64,000 nt of DNA from Alcanivorax sp. (GTDB taxonomy: Bacteria > Pseudomonadota > Gammaproteobacteria > Pseudomonadales > Alcanivoracaceae). The notes beneath the pieces were generated by a model. The model was not told the DNA's origin. It did no database searches and saw only the letters and a program-made list of their open reading frames with translations. The position numbers and the translations under genes are program-made. Each line of letters starts with the position of its first letter. Positions within the stretch are counted from its first letter, which is position 1. This document shows, one piece after another, positions 51,981-61,056 of the stretch. The stretch covers positions 1,922,001 to 1,986,000 of the forward strand of contig NZ_CP080267.1 in the NCBI RefSeq assembly GCF_019431375.1. The letters run 5' to 3'.

Positions 51981-53101
51981 AACAAGATCCAGCATCCTTT
52001 TCCGGCATGCATTCACACGCCAAAAGCGTGTCACCAATACCGCTACGCAATGGCTGCATTACTCTTGCTATCTTGGTCTACGCTACCCTGTTGCTGTCAT
52101 CCTGCGGCGGCAATGATAAAGCAGCAATGGAGCCCCGTACGGTCCGCCTCTACCAAGTCAGCAGTAATAATAACTTTCAAGCAGCTCGCCACTTCGTCGG
52201 TCGCGTCGACGCAGTCAACACAGTAGACCTGTCTTTTCAGGTGAGTGGCCGCATCATCGATATGCCGGTCCATCAGGGCAAGTTTGTTGCTAAGGGAACA
52301 CTAATCGCCGCGCTTGATTCATCTGATTATCAACTCGCGGTGCGCGAAGCTGAACTACAACTCGAACAGGCCTCGCGCGATCTTGAGAGAACCCGTACCT
52401 TGTTCGAACGGGGCACACTGCCGCAAGCAAAATTCGATCAGGCCGAAACCGCATACAAACTGCGTAAAGTTGCTCTTGTTACAGCACAACGAAACCTTGC
52501 CTACACACGCATCCTCGCACCGTTCGATGCACTGGTAACACGACGACTGGTCGATCCGTTCACCAACGTACCCGCTGGCGCACAAATCGTGCGAGTGCAA
52601 AACGTGGAGGAATTCCGTGTTCACATCAACGTCCCGGAGAACTTGATGGCGACTCTTGAATCACCGGAACGACTGATGGCCGACGCAATTTTCGGTAACG
52701 ACTCGGAGCATCCGTTGCCGCTCAAATATCACGAACATGAAACTGAGCCGAATTCCGTAGCACAATCCTATCGCGTCACCTTCAGCTTGGCGCGCCAGCA
52801 CGAAAAGACAATTTTACCGGGTATGACCGTTACGGTGCGTGTAAGTGAAGCCAGCAACCGCCCGGATGCCATGATTGACATTCCCCAGTCCGCACTTGAC
52901 AGCGATGCCGAAGGCAAATTCCGTGTGTGGGTTTACCAACCGAAAAAATCTGTGGTGACTGCACAGCCGGTCAAGGTACATGGCGTCACCAAGCAGGGCC
53001 ACGCTCTGGTCGCCGGTCTCTCAGGTAACGAACAGGTTGTTAGTGCTGGCGTGCGGCTATTGCACGATAACATGCCCGTAACCCCATTCAACGGATTCTG
53101 A
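51977..53101 (+). CDS. RND efflux periplasmic adaptor (membrane fusion) lipoprotein
   Basis: 374 residues. An N-terminal hydrophobic segment ends in the lipobox LLSSC (about residue 43), so it is membrane-anchored by lipid. The biotinyl-lipoyl-like halves (VDLSFQVSGRIIDMPVHQGKFV, and ILAPFDALVTRRLVDPFTNVPAG) flank a helical hairpin at about 105-160 with heptads (LQLEQASRDLERTRTLFERG). The C-terminal barrel domains are typical. Bridges the RND pump encoded next to an outer-membrane channel, which is not encoded here. The real start may be one of the later Met codons, since about 20 residues precede the signal region. Confidence 0.9.
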   Translation: MKQDPASFSGMHSHAKSVSPIPLRNGCITLAILVYATLLLSSCGGNDKAAMEPRTVRLYQVSSNNNFQAARHFVGRVDAVNTVDLSFQVSGRIIDMPVHQGKFVAKGTLIAALDSSDYQLAVREAELQLEQASRDLERTRTLFERGTLPQAKFDQAETAYKLRKVALVTAQRNLAYTRILAPFDALVTRRLVDPFTNVPAGAQIVRVQNVEEFRVHINVPENLMATLESPERLMADAIFGNDSEHPLPLKYHEHETEPNSVAQSYRVTFSLARQHEKTILPGMTVTVRVSEASNRPDAMIDIPQSALDSDAEGKFRVWVYQPKKSVVTAQPVKVHGVTKQGHALVAGLSGNEQVVSAGVRLLHDNMPVTPFNGF

Positions 53102-53112
53102 TAGGGCGCCTC

Positions 53113-56100
53113 ATGGATATCGCACGCACCTCCATCAAGCGTCCTGTCAACACCTGGCTGATTATACTTGCATGCCTGCTCGGCGGCTTGTGGGGAATGA
53201 ACAATATTGGCCGCCTCGAAGACCCTGCCTTCACCATCAAGATGGCACTGGTGGTCACGCCCTACCCTGGCGCCACCGCAGTAGAAGTAGAAAAGGAAAT
53301 CACCGAGCCGCTGGAATCCGCCATCCAGCAATTACCACAGCTGAAACGACTGACCTCGCGATCTCGACCCGGTGAGTCTATTATCAAGGTCGAGATAAAG
53401 AACCAGTATGACGGCGACACAATGCCGCAAGTTTGGGATGAACTGCGACGCAAGGTCGGTGACGCACAAAGCTTCCTGCCAATTGGGGCTTTAAATTCCA
53501 CTGTCCATGATGACTATGGCGATGTGTTCGGAATTTTCTTTGCGGTCGTCGCACCAGACCTAACTGATTCCGAGGTACGCGAGCTCTCGCGCTTCCTACG
53601 CCGCGAGTTATTGAATGTGCCAAATGTGTCGAAAGTCACCACCGCAGGCGAGCCGTCAGAAGTCATTTATGTGGATATCTCCCAAGAAAGCCTGGTCAGC
53701 CTCGGCATTCCGCTGGAAGTAGTGCTCAACGCTCTACAATCGGAAAACCGCATGCAATCCGGCGGTTCTTTTAAAATCGATGGACGCCGCATTCGCATTA
53801 GCGGCGAACCCGGTTTTGATTCAGTCGCAGCCATTGAGGCGTTACGCATCGGTCGACCCGGTTCCACGGAGCAATTCAGCCTGAGCGATGTGGCGTCCGT
53901 ATACCGCGCTACCGACGATATCCCCAGGGAACTTATCAATTATGATGGCGAAAGGGCGTTCACCCTCGCTATCGCCGGCCTGCAAAATGCCAACATTGTC
54001 GAGGTAGGGCACGCGGTCAACGAGCACCTTGATAAAATTCGCCACCATATTCCGTTAGGTGTGCATATTAAGCCGATTTACCAGCAGCACCTTGTGGTTG
54101 ACAAAGCGATTGATGACTTCCTTGCCAGTCTTGCATTGTCAGTGGCTATTGTAATCTGTGTCCTTTGTCTGGCCATGGGCTGGCGCGTCGGAGTTGCCGT
54201 CGGCAGCACCCTTTTACTTACCGTGCTTGGCACAGTGTTTTTTATGGCAATTTTTGCCATCGAAATGGAGCGCATTTCTCTCGGCGCCTTGATTATCGCC
54301 ATGGGGATGCTAGTTGATAATGCCATCGTCATTGCCGAAGGTATGCTAATCGGTATCCAGCGCGGCAAAAGTGCCGAGAATGCCGCAAGCGAAGCCTGTC
54401 GTCGCACCCAAATCCCGCTGCTTGGCGCCACTGTTATCGGCATCATGGCATTTTCCGGGATCGGCCTGTCGCAAGACGTGACCGGCGAATTCCTGTTCTC
54501 GCTGTTCGCAGTTATTTCCATTTCACTGTTGTTAAGTTGGCTGCTGGCGATCACTGTTACGCCACTTATGGGCCACTATTTGTTTGATGGCCACCAGTAT
54601 GAAGAAGGCGAAGATCCCTACGCGCATGCAAGCTACGGCAAGTACCGCATGATCCTTCTGCTTGCACTAAAAAACCGAGGCATCACCGTTACCGCACTAG
54701 TTATGATTACCGTAATTTCGATAGTCGGCTTCGGTTTTGTTCGACATGCTTTCTTCCCGCCATCGAACATGCCAATGTTCTACCTTAATGTGTGGCTACG
54801 TCAGGGTGCCGATATACAAGAAACCGCGCGGCAGATAAGCGAAATAGAAAGTCTGATTCTCGCTCACGATGAAGTAGAAGCAGTCACCACCTTTGTTGGC
54901 CAGGGCGCCAGCCGCTTCATGCTGACTTATGAACCGGAGCTACCAAATCCATCCTATGGTCAGCTGATCGTGCGCGTAACTAATCGTCAGTTGATTAACG
55001 GCCTGATTGATGAATTAAGAGTAGTTCTAGCAAACCAATATCCGTCCCTCGAGGTGTACCCACAAACGATGATGTTCGGCCCTGGTGGCGGGGCCAAGAT
55101 TGAGGCACGCTTTAAGGGCAACGATCCTGCTGTGCTTCGTCAACTTGGTGAGCAAGCACAACAAATTTTCCAAGAGAGTAATGTTGTGCAAGATATCAGA
55201 ATCGATTGGCGTACGCGGGAGGTTGTCGTGGTACCGCATTTCGATGAAGAACGAGCACGTATCGCCGGCGTTGGCCGTGCAGAAGTGAAAACGTCATCAC
55301 TATTTGCCACTACCGGTATCCAAGCCGGCACCTACCGCGAATATGACTCGCAAATACCAATTGTGGTACGTCCTCCCAGCGAGGAACGTGGCAGCGTCAG
55401 CAAACTCGGCAACCGTGTTATGTGGAGCAGCGCCGAACAGACCTACGTTCCTGTTAGCCAGGTGCTAAGCGGACTAGAAATTGCCACCGAAGAATCCCTT
55501 ATTCATCGGCGCAACCGTATACGCGCGCTCAAAGTTCAGGCCGAACCGATTGGCGACCTGACTGCCGACCAAGCATTGCGACAATTACATAACGCGGTGG
55601 AAACTCTACCGCTGCCAAAAGGTTATGCTCTGGAATGGGGCGGCGAATATGAGAAAGCCAGCGAAGCGCAAGCGTCCCTGGCGAAACAGGTACCGCTGGG
55701 GATCCTTGTGATGCTGGTAATTTCAGTATTATTGTTCGGAAAGGTCCGTCAGCCGCTGATAATCTGGCTGATCGTACCAATGTCGATCTGTGGCGTGAGC
55801 ATCGGCCTGTTACTAACTGGTCAGCCATTCACTTTCATGGCAATGCTCGGCTTCCTCAGCCTTTCCGGAATGCTGATGAAAAATGCCATCGTGTTAATTG
55901 ACGAAGTCGACGCACAGGTCAAGGACGGTAAGCTAATGAGAGATGCACTAGTCGATGGCAGCGTCAGCCGCCTGCGCCCCGTGATCCTCGCGGCCTTCAC
56001 CACCATTCTCGGCATGATACCTCTGATGTGGGACGCCTTCTTTTCGAGCATGGCGATTACTATCATGGGGGGGCTTGCCTTCGCCACTCTGCTTACCATG

Positions 56101-56148
56101 GTGGCAATACCTGTGCTTTATTCACTTTTCTTCCGCGTGCGGTTCTAG
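53113..56148 (+). CDS. RND-family efflux transporter
   Basis: 1011 residues with the 12-helix, two-periplasmic-loop layout of AcrB-type pumps. The start MDIARTSIKRPVNTWLIILAC is the conserved first helix. TM4 carries a single acidic residue in GMLVDNAIVIAEGM (the second Asp of AcrB is Asn here), as in one subgroup of RND pumps. The periplasmic porter regions include VEVEKEITEPLESAIQQLP. It is 11 bases after the adaptor gene. Likely exports toxic hydrophobic compounds; substrate unknown. Confidence 0.93.
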   Translation: MDIARTSIKRPVNTWLIILACLLGGLWGMNNIGRLEDPAFTIKMALVVTPYPGATAVEVEKEITEPLESAIQQLPQLKRLTSRSRPGESIIKVEIKNQYDGDTMPQVWDELRRKVGDAQSFLPIGALNSTVHDDYGDVFGIFFAVVAPDLTDSEVRELSRFLRRELLNVPNVSKVTTAGEPSEVIYVDISQESLVSLGIPLEVVLNALQSENRMQSGGSFKIDGRRIRISGEPGFDSVAAIEALRIGRPGSTEQFSLSDVASVYRATDDIPRELINYDGERAFTLAIAGLQNANIVEVGHAVNEHLDKIRHHIPLGVHIKPIYQQHLVVDKAIDDFLASLALSVAIVICVLCLAMGWRVGVAVGSTLLLTVLGTVFFMAIFAIEMERISLGALIIAMGMLVDNAIVIAEGMLIGIQRGKSAENAASEACRRTQIPLLGATVIGIMAFSGIGLSQDVTGEFLFSLFAVISISLLLSWLLAITVTPLMGHYLFDGHQYEEGEDPYAHASYGKYRMILLLALKNRGITVTALVMITVISIVGFGFVRHAFFPPSNMPMFYLNVWLRQGADIQETARQISEIESLILAHDEVEAVTTFVGQGASRFMLTYEPELPNPSYGQLIVRVTNRQLINGLIDELRVVLANQYPSLEVYPQTMMFGPGGGAKIEARFKGNDPAVLRQLGEQAQQIFQESNVVQDIRIDWRTREVVVVPHFDEERARIAGVGRAEVKTSSLFATTGIQAGTYREYDSQIPIVVRPPSEERGSVSKLGNRVMWSSAEQTYVPVSQVLSGLEIATEESLIHRRNRIRALKVQAEPIGDLTADQALRQLHNAVETLPLPKGYALEWGGEYEKASEAQASLAKQVPLGILVMLVISVLLFGKVRQPLIIWLIVPMSICGVSIGLLLTGQPFTFMAMLGFLSLSGMLMKNAIVLIDEVDAQVKDGKLMRDALVDGSVSRLRPVILAAFTTILGMIPLMWDAFFSSMAITIMGGLAFATLLTMVAIPVLYSLFFRVRF

Positions 56149-56504
56149 GCGGGCTCTTGAAAACTCCGCACACTAACATAGCTTAGCATGAGCCCTCGCA
56201 CTCTTCTTGGATTATATGATCCAGCCGATAGTGCATGCATCTATCCAAACAACATTTATCACAACTTCTCTTGCGACATAGAGCGCACTTCCATTTGGGC
56301 GAACATTACCCCCAACTGAATAGCGAATTTTGCTATTCATATTCTCGTCTTTCACGATCGCAATTCAACACATGTGATTTACAAAAGTCTACGGACTACA
56401 GGCAGCACAAAGAGACATAAAACTCTGACAACCTATCAAAGCGCCTCTATCTCCTTGGCTTTCACATAAACAGCTCTAATCTAATTATTTTCAAACACAT
56501 ATCA
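56149..56504. other. A/T-rich gene-free stretch
   Basis: 356 bases without a credible gene, visibly richer in A and T than its surroundings. It follows the RND gene and precedes a block of mobile-element-type genes, so a boundary between chromosome segments could lie here. No tRNA, direct repeat or IS was seen. Confidence 0.45.
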
Positions 56505-56554
56505 CCTCCATGAAGCCGGGAAGGAATGTCCTTCCTGACCCCATCTCATGGAGG
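56505..56554 (+). promoter_or_regulatory. Hairpin that can sequester the ribosome-binding site
   Basis: CCTCCATGA (56505-56513) pairs with TCATGGAGG (56546-56554), and between them GGAAGGA-ATG-TCCTTCC (56519-56535) forms a second stem. The right arm contains the GGAGG ribosome-binding site (56550-56554) of the gene at 56559, so the closed form would hide it. Confidence 0.55.
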
Positions 56555-56558
56555 TTTC

Positions 56559-56891
56559 ATGATCATTCAATGTCCGTCCTGCCGCTCCATCCGAATCGTC
56601 GCCCTGCAAAATGGCCGCAAGGTTGGCGGGACTGTTGGCACGGCTGCCGGCGCTGCCAGTGGGTTTGCCATGGCGACCAGTGGTGCTCGGGTTGGCGCTA
56701 CTGTCGGCTTGGCGTTTGGCCCTGCCGGGTCCGCCATCGGCGGTATCGCAGGTGCCGTGCTCGGCGGTCTAGCTGGTGGCGTTGCCGGAGGTGAAGCCGG
56801 TGCCGCGCTGGGAGCCAAGCTCGACGAGACCTATCTCGACAACCTGGAATGCCTGGACTGCGGACACAGCTTCCGCCTCGATTCTGAGTAA
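56559..56891 (+). CDS. Glycine-zipper membrane protein flanked by CxxC motifs
   Basis: 110 residues. CPSC near the N-terminus (IIQCPSCRSIRIVAL) and CLDCGHSF near the C-terminus bracket a Gly/Ala-rich membrane part of about 65 residues with repeated GxxxG motifs (GGTVGTAAGAASGF, GAVLGGLAGGVAGG). The four cysteines could form one zinc ribbon from the two ends of a membrane hairpin. The ATG at 56559 is used because of GGAGG; the frame from 56526 is read-through of the hairpin. Often seen in island or phage-like gene sets; function unknown. Confidence 0.75.
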   Translation: MIIQCPSCRSIRIVALQNGRKVGGTVGTAAGAASGFAMATSGARVGATVGLAFGPAGSAIGGIAGAVLGGLAGGVAGGEAGAALGAKLDETYLDNLECLDCGHSFRLDSE

Positions 56892-56918
56892 CCCCCTCTT
56901 CCCTTTGCCCACCACTCC

Positions 56919-56941
56919 GAAGCCCGCCTTGTGCGGGCTTC
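56919..56941 (+). terminator. Intergenic hairpin before the RadC-like gene
   Basis: GAAGCCCGC and GCGGGCTTC form a 9-base stem with loop CTTGT, followed by TTTATG. Terminator- or attenuator-like. Confidence 0.55.
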
Positions 56942-56964
56942 TTTATGCCCCTTTGGAGGCCTGA

Positions 56965-57459
56965 ATGGATATTCCCACTTTCGTAAAGAACGAGCAGGGC
57001 CTGTACCACGTACAGGGCTGCGTTAAACCCGAGGAGATCGTCAGTACGGCGGCCACCATCCTGCTGGATGAGCTTACCGACCGGGAGGCCCTGACCGCGC
57101 CTACCGATGTCGCCCAGTTCCTGCAACTGGCTCTGGCACAGGAGAAAAACGAAGTCTTCTCGGCCATCTTCCTCAACAACAAGCACAAGGTGCTCAGTTT
57201 CGAGACCTTGTTCAACGGCACCATTGATAGCTCCGCTGTTTACCCCCGCGTGGTAGTGCAACGCGCTCTGGACTGCAATGCCGCAGCCATCATCTTCGCC
57301 CATAACCACCCTTCCGGTTGCAGTGAGCCCTCCACTGCCGACCGGCAAATCACCAAACGCCTCAAGGACGCCCTCGCACTGATCGATGTGCGGGTGTTGG
57401 ACCACTTTGTGGTGTCCCGTTCCAGCTACGTGAGCCTCGCCGAGCGCGGCTGGCTCTAA
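56965..57459 (+). CDS. RadC-like JAB/MPN-domain protein
   Basis: 164 residues, shorter than chromosomal RadC (about 220), missing the N-terminal helix-hairpin-helix part. The MPN core is complete: [15 protein letters not shown], then [18 protein letters not shown] (H-x-H, S, D metal ligands of JAMM proteases), and [19 protein letters not shown] at the end. Proteins of this length are common on plasmids, ICEs and genomic islands. GGAGG ribosome-binding site. Enzymatic activity unproven in this family. Confidence 0.9.
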   Translation: MDIPTFVKNEQGLYHVQGCVKPEEIVSTAATILLDELTDREALTAPTDVAQFLQLALAQEKNEVFSAIFLNNKHKVLSFETLFNGTIDSSAVYPRVVVQRALDCNAAAIIFAHNHPSGCSEPSTADRQITKRLKDALALIDVRVLDHFVVSRSSYVSLAERGWL

Positions 57460-57500
57460 CCCTGCCCTTTGGGCATTCCCTCTTTAACATGAGATTCACC

Positions 57501-58469
57501 ATGGCACATCTTGTCGAAAACATGGCCTATGTAGGCCGTACCCCCTGGCACGGGCTGGGCAACCAGCTGGCCAGCCAACAGCCGCTGGAAGTCTGGATGC
57601 GCGAAGCGGGCATGGATTGGGAGATCCGTGAGACCCCGGTGCGCTTTATCAGCAGCGAAGCCGGCGCGCTCGGCCAGATCTCATCGTTCCCGGATCAGAA
57701 GGTGCTGTTCCGTTCTGACAATCAAGAGCCCCTGTCGGTAGTGAGCAACCGCTTTAAGGTGGTTCAGCCCCGTGAGGTGCTGGAGTTCTACCGGGATCTC
57801 ACCGAGCAATCCGGCTTCGAGCTGGAGACCGCTGGCGTATTGAAAGGGGGCCGCAAGCTTTGGGCGCTTGCGCGTACCGGGCAGTCCGGCACGTTGGCTG
57901 GGAATGACCAAACCAACGGCTATGTGCTGCTGGCCACGGCTTGTGACGGCACCCTGGCTACCACGGCGCAGTTCACCAGTATCCGGGTCGTCTGCAATAA
58001 CACCCTTGCGGTGGCACTGAATGGCAATACCCATGCGGTGAAGGTACGCCACAACACCACCTTTGATCCGCAGTCGGTGAAGAAGCAGCTAGGCATCTCT
58101 GTCTCTGCCTGGGATGACTTCATGTATCGCCTGAAGGCCCTCAGCGAGCGCCGCATTACCCGCAAGACCGCCAAGAAGGTCATGCAGACCATCTTCACCG
58201 ACACCGGCTATCAGCCACCGGGCATGCCGGTGAAGGCCAACGAACAGGCCATGAAGAAAGCCATGGCTCTGTATGAGGGTGCCGGTCGCGGGTCGGATCT
58301 GACGTCCGCCAAGAACACAGCCTACGGCCTGCTCAATGCGGTCACCGAGTTCGTGGACCATGAGCGACGAGCCCGCAGCACCGACAACCGGCTGGACTCG
58401 GCCTGGTTCGGCAAGGGTGCCCAGATCAAGCAACGTGCTCTGGAGCAAACTTCCCTGCTGGTCGCCTGA
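57501..58469 (+). CDS. DUF932 (phage/plasmid-type) protein
   Basis: 322 residues. It starts MAHLVENMAYVGRTPWHGLG, the usual DUF932 opening, and has VSNRFKVVQPREVLEFYRDL and TQFTSIRVVCNNTLAVAL. The ATG at 57489 lies four codons upstream, but the start MAHLVENM agrees better with family members as I know them. DUF932 proteins are widespread on mobile elements beside YqaJ-like and RadC-like genes. Molecular function unknown. A small hairpin TGCCC-TTT-GGGCA (57463-57475) precedes it. Confidence 0.88.
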   Translation: MAHLVENMAYVGRTPWHGLGNQLASQQPLEVWMREAGMDWEIRETPVRFISSEAGALGQISSFPDQKVLFRSDNQEPLSVVSNRFKVVQPREVLEFYRDLTEQSGFELETAGVLKGGRKLWALARTGQSGTLAGNDQTNGYVLLATACDGTLATTAQFTSIRVVCNNTLAVALNGNTHAVKVRHNTTFDPQSVKKQLGISVSAWDDFMYRLKALSERRITRKTAKKVMQTIFTDTGYQPPGMPVKANEQAMKKAMALYEGAGRGSDLTSAKNTAYGLLNAVTEFVDHERRARSTDNRLDSAWFGKGAQIKQRALEQTSLLVA

Positions 58470-58529
58470 TACCGGTCGGATCTTTTCTTCCCCTCTCTAT
58501 TCCCGCATTAAAAAAACCTGGAGAACACC

Positions 58530-58955
58530 ATGGATCTGAAATGGCTCTACCGCCTGTTGGCGGTATGGGACTGCCGCCCTATGCCTGCTGAATTGGCAGC
58601 GGTGTGGGGCGCGTTCCTGCATGAAGGCTTGATGTGCCACCCCGGCGATCCGGGGCGCAGTCGCCGCATCCTGGAGACCTGGGACAGTGGCTGCATCGAG
58701 CTGATCATCGCCTCCTGTGAATACCTGGACCCACTGTGGCAAACCGTCTCCCACATCTGGTTCGAACCCCGTGGACGCCCCGGCATCTTCGAGTACGAAG
58801 TGGTCAGCGAGCTGGGCGAATGGCTGGGTGAGCAACTGCTTACTACCGGCCACCTCCCCAGCGACAAGCAAGCCGAACGCTATATCGAAGCGCTGGTGAA
58901 TGACTTCTTCGAGATAGGTGATGAGCCACCCTCGTCGTCAGGCCGCGCCGCATGA
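58530..58955 (+). CDS. Small hypothetical protein of the mobile module
   Basis: 141 residues, acidic, Trp-rich (W5, W13, W26, W51 and others). I recognise no domain. It has a GGAGA ribosome-binding site and sits between DUF932 and the YqaJ-like nuclease gene in the same orientation, so it belongs to the same module. Confidence 0.65.
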   Translation: MDLKWLYRLLAVWDCRPMPAELAAVWGAFLHEGLMCHPGDPGRSRRILETWDSGCIELIIASCEYLDPLWQTVSHIWFEPRGRPGIFEYEVVSELGEWLGEQLLTTGHLPSDKQAERYIEALVNDFFEIGDEPPSSSGRAA

Positions 58956-59000
58956 TGCCATTTAGGCATCACTCACTCTCCATCCCCTTCCCTTACTTCT

Positions 59001-59028
59001 AGCCCCGGCCATTGTGCCGGGGCTTTTC
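59001..59028 (+). terminator. Intergenic hairpin before the YqaJ-like gene
   Basis: AGCCCCGGC and GCCGGGGCT form a 9-base stem with loop CATTGT, followed by TTTCTTTG. A second small stem, GATGCC-ATTTA-GGCATC, lies just upstream (58956-58972). Confidence 0.6.
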
Positions 59029-59046
59029 TTTGTCAGGAGAACACTC

Positions 59047-60054
59047 ATGGCACAACCGAAAAGCACAACTCCTACCCAGCGCCCGGCACTGCGCCTTGTC
59101 TCTACCAAGCAGATGAGCCGGGAGGACTGGCTGAAGATCCGCAAGCAGGGCATTGGCGCCAGTGATGCGGCTGCCGCCGTCGGCATCAGCCCGTACCAGT
59201 CACCGCTGGAGCTGTGGATGATCAAGACCGGGCGCGATGGTCTGTTACCCGCGCCTGATCCCGATGACATCCAATCGCCGCTCTACTGGGGCACCCTGCT
59301 GGAGCCCAAGGTGGCCGAGGCTTACGCCAAGATCACCGGCAACAAGGTTCGGCGGGTGAATTCCGTTCTGCAGCACCCGGATGAAGACAAGCCCTGGATG
59401 CTCGCCAATCTGGATTACGCCGTGGTGGGTAACGATGACGTACAGATCCTCGAGTGCAAAACCACCGGCCAGTACGGCGCCAAGCTCTGGGCCGATGGGG
59501 TTCCCGAGTACATCCAATGCCAAGTGCAGCATCAGCTAGCGGTCACCGGAAAGCAGGCTGCCGATGTGGCCGTGTTGATCTGCGGACAGGAGTTGCAGAT
59601 TCATCGGATCGAACGGGATGAGGCGTTGATCGCTCACCTGTACGAGCTGGAGCGGGAGTTCTGGCAGCTGGTGGAAGCGGACACGCCACCGGACCCGGAT
59701 GGCTCCGACTCAGCAGGGAACGCCCTGCAAGCGCTCTACCCCCAGGACAAAGGGGAAACCATGGATCTCACGGACAACCCGGCCATCGAAGGCGACTTCA
59801 ATGAGCTACTGGATCTGCGTGACACCCTGGGCCGATTGAGCAACCGGGAATCCACCCTCAAGCAACGCATCCAGCAGACCATGGGGTTGGCCAGCAAGGC
59901 CACCTTCACAGAGGGCTCTGTGACCTGGAAGCGAAGCAAGGACTCCACTAGCCTGGACACGAAAGCTCTCCTGCAGGATCAGCCTGATCTGCTCAAGCAG
60001 TACCCCAAGCACAAGGCCGGGAGCCGTCGCTTCCTGGTTCGCCCCAATGCTTAA
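59047..60054 (+). CDS. YqaJ-like viral recombinase/exonuclease
   Basis: 335 residues. The N-terminal DWLKIRKQGIGASDAAAAVGIS is the characteristic YqaJ opening. The nuclease core has WMLANLDYAVVG and ILECKTT (PD-(D/E)xK-type acidic and lysine residues), then QCQVQHQLAVTG. Lambda-exonuclease-like enzymes of this family act in phage-type recombination with an annealing protein. The remaining C-terminal about 100 residues are helical. Start at the ATG with AGGAGA upstream (59034); the frame from 59014 overlaps a terminator-like hairpin and is not used. Confidence 0.9.
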   Translation: MAQPKSTTPTQRPALRLVSTKQMSREDWLKIRKQGIGASDAAAAVGISPYQSPLELWMIKTGRDGLLPAPDPDDIQSPLYWGTLLEPKVAEAYAKITGNKVRRVNSVLQHPDEDKPWMLANLDYAVVGNDDVQILECKTTGQYGAKLWADGVPEYIQCQVQHQLAVTGKQAADVAVLICGQELQIHRIERDEALIAHLYELEREFWQLVEADTPPDPDGSDSAGNALQALYPQDKGETMDLTDNPAIEGDFNELLDLRDTLGRLSNRESTLKQRIQQTMGLASKATFTEGSVTWKRSKDSTSLDTKALLQDQPDLLKQYPKHKAGSRRFLVRPNA

Positions 60055-60077
60055 CCCTCTACGACTCACGGCATAAC

Positions 60078-60096
60078 AGCCGGGCCTGGCCCGGCT
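60078..60096 (+). other. Intergenic hairpin before the next module gene
   Basis: AGCCGGGC-CTG-GCCCGGCT, an 8-base stem, in the gap of 75 bases. No T-run follows, so it may be a processing or attenuation structure rather than a terminator. Confidence 0.4.
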
Positions 60097-60129
60097 GCGT
60101 CTATGCCTGTTATCCATCAGGAGCATCCC

Positions 60130-61041
60130 ATGATTAAAGGACTCGCGATTACGCCCCCCGTGATTGGCCGCATCAGCATCGGCCGCGTGGTGGAGAAGAA
60201 CGGCAAGCGTCTGCCCGAGAAAGACGATCAGTTCACCATCACCACCCAGATCCAGACCAAGGAAGGCTGGCTGCCCCACCCGCTGGATGACGCCCTGCGC
60301 CAGGACACCAAGGGCAACAAGCTCCGCAGCATTCCCGTCACCTTGCCGTTCAACGATCCGGACCTGAATCTACGGGCGGAATACACCTTCTTTGACCGCA
60401 AGAGTGGCAGGCCGCTGTGTGCAGGCAACGGGGAGACATGCCGGCGGCATACCGAGAATGGACTGGAATCGCTCCCCTGCCCGTCACCGGATCTGTGCGA
60501 CTACGGCAGCCACGGGCTGTGTAAGCCCTATGGCCGCTTGTATGTCCGTATCGGGAATGACGATGAGCTGGGCTGTTTCGTGTTCCGGACCACCGGCTAC
60601 AACAGCATCCGTACCCTGGCTGCCCGGCTGCGCTACTTCCACGCCATCAGTGGCGGCAACCTGGCCACCCTGCCGCTGGAGCTCAAGCTGCGCGGCAAGA
60701 GCACCACCCAGAGCCACCGGGCACCGATCTACTACGTGGATCTAACCCTGCGGGCCGATCAGCCCCTGAAAGAAGCCGTCACCCACGCCAGGGAGGAAGC
60801 CAAGGGGCGAGAGAATCTGGGGATTCACCAGACGGAGCTGGACAAGGTTGCTCAGGCCGGGCTGTTGAACGCCTGGTTCGAGTATGGGGAAGAAGAAGGG
60901 CTGCAGGTTACTGAGGAGTTCTTTCAAGCAGAGACGGCACCCAAATCCGAAGCAAACGCTCAATCAACGAAAAAGCTCAAACAGAAATTGACCAATTCAC
61001 CGCTTACGCCGGCCGCAACAGGAAACAACGAAAGTAAGTAA
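60130..61041 (+). CDS. Mobile-element protein, possibly a recombination directionality-like factor
   Basis: 303 residues. It opens MIKGLAITPPVIGRISIGRV, typical of proteins labelled hydrolase or metal-binding protein beside DUF932 and YqaJ genes. Cysteines in LCAGNGETCRRH and SPDLCDYGSHGLCKPYG give a likely metal-binding knuckle (four to five Cys, two His). The C-terminal about 60 residues are Lys- and Thr-rich. Resemblance to phage recombination directionality factors (Gp3-like) is only suggestive. Start at ATG 60130 with AGGAG seven bases upstream. Confidence 0.7.
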   Translation: MIKGLAITPPVIGRISIGRVVEKNGKRLPEKDDQFTITTQIQTKEGWLPHPLDDALRQDTKGNKLRSIPVTLPFNDPDLNLRAEYTFFDRKSGRPLCAGNGETCRRHTENGLESLPCPSPDLCDYGSHGLCKPYGRLYVRIGNDDELGCFVFRTTGYNSIRTLAARLRYFHAISGGNLATLPLELKLRGKSTTQSHRAPIYYVDLTLRADQPLKEAVTHAREEAKGRENLGIHQTELDKVAQAGLLNAWFEYGEEEGLQVTEEFFQAETAPKSEANAQSTKKLKQKLTNSPLTPAATGNNESK

Positions 61042-61056
61042 GCATGGCGAGAATTC

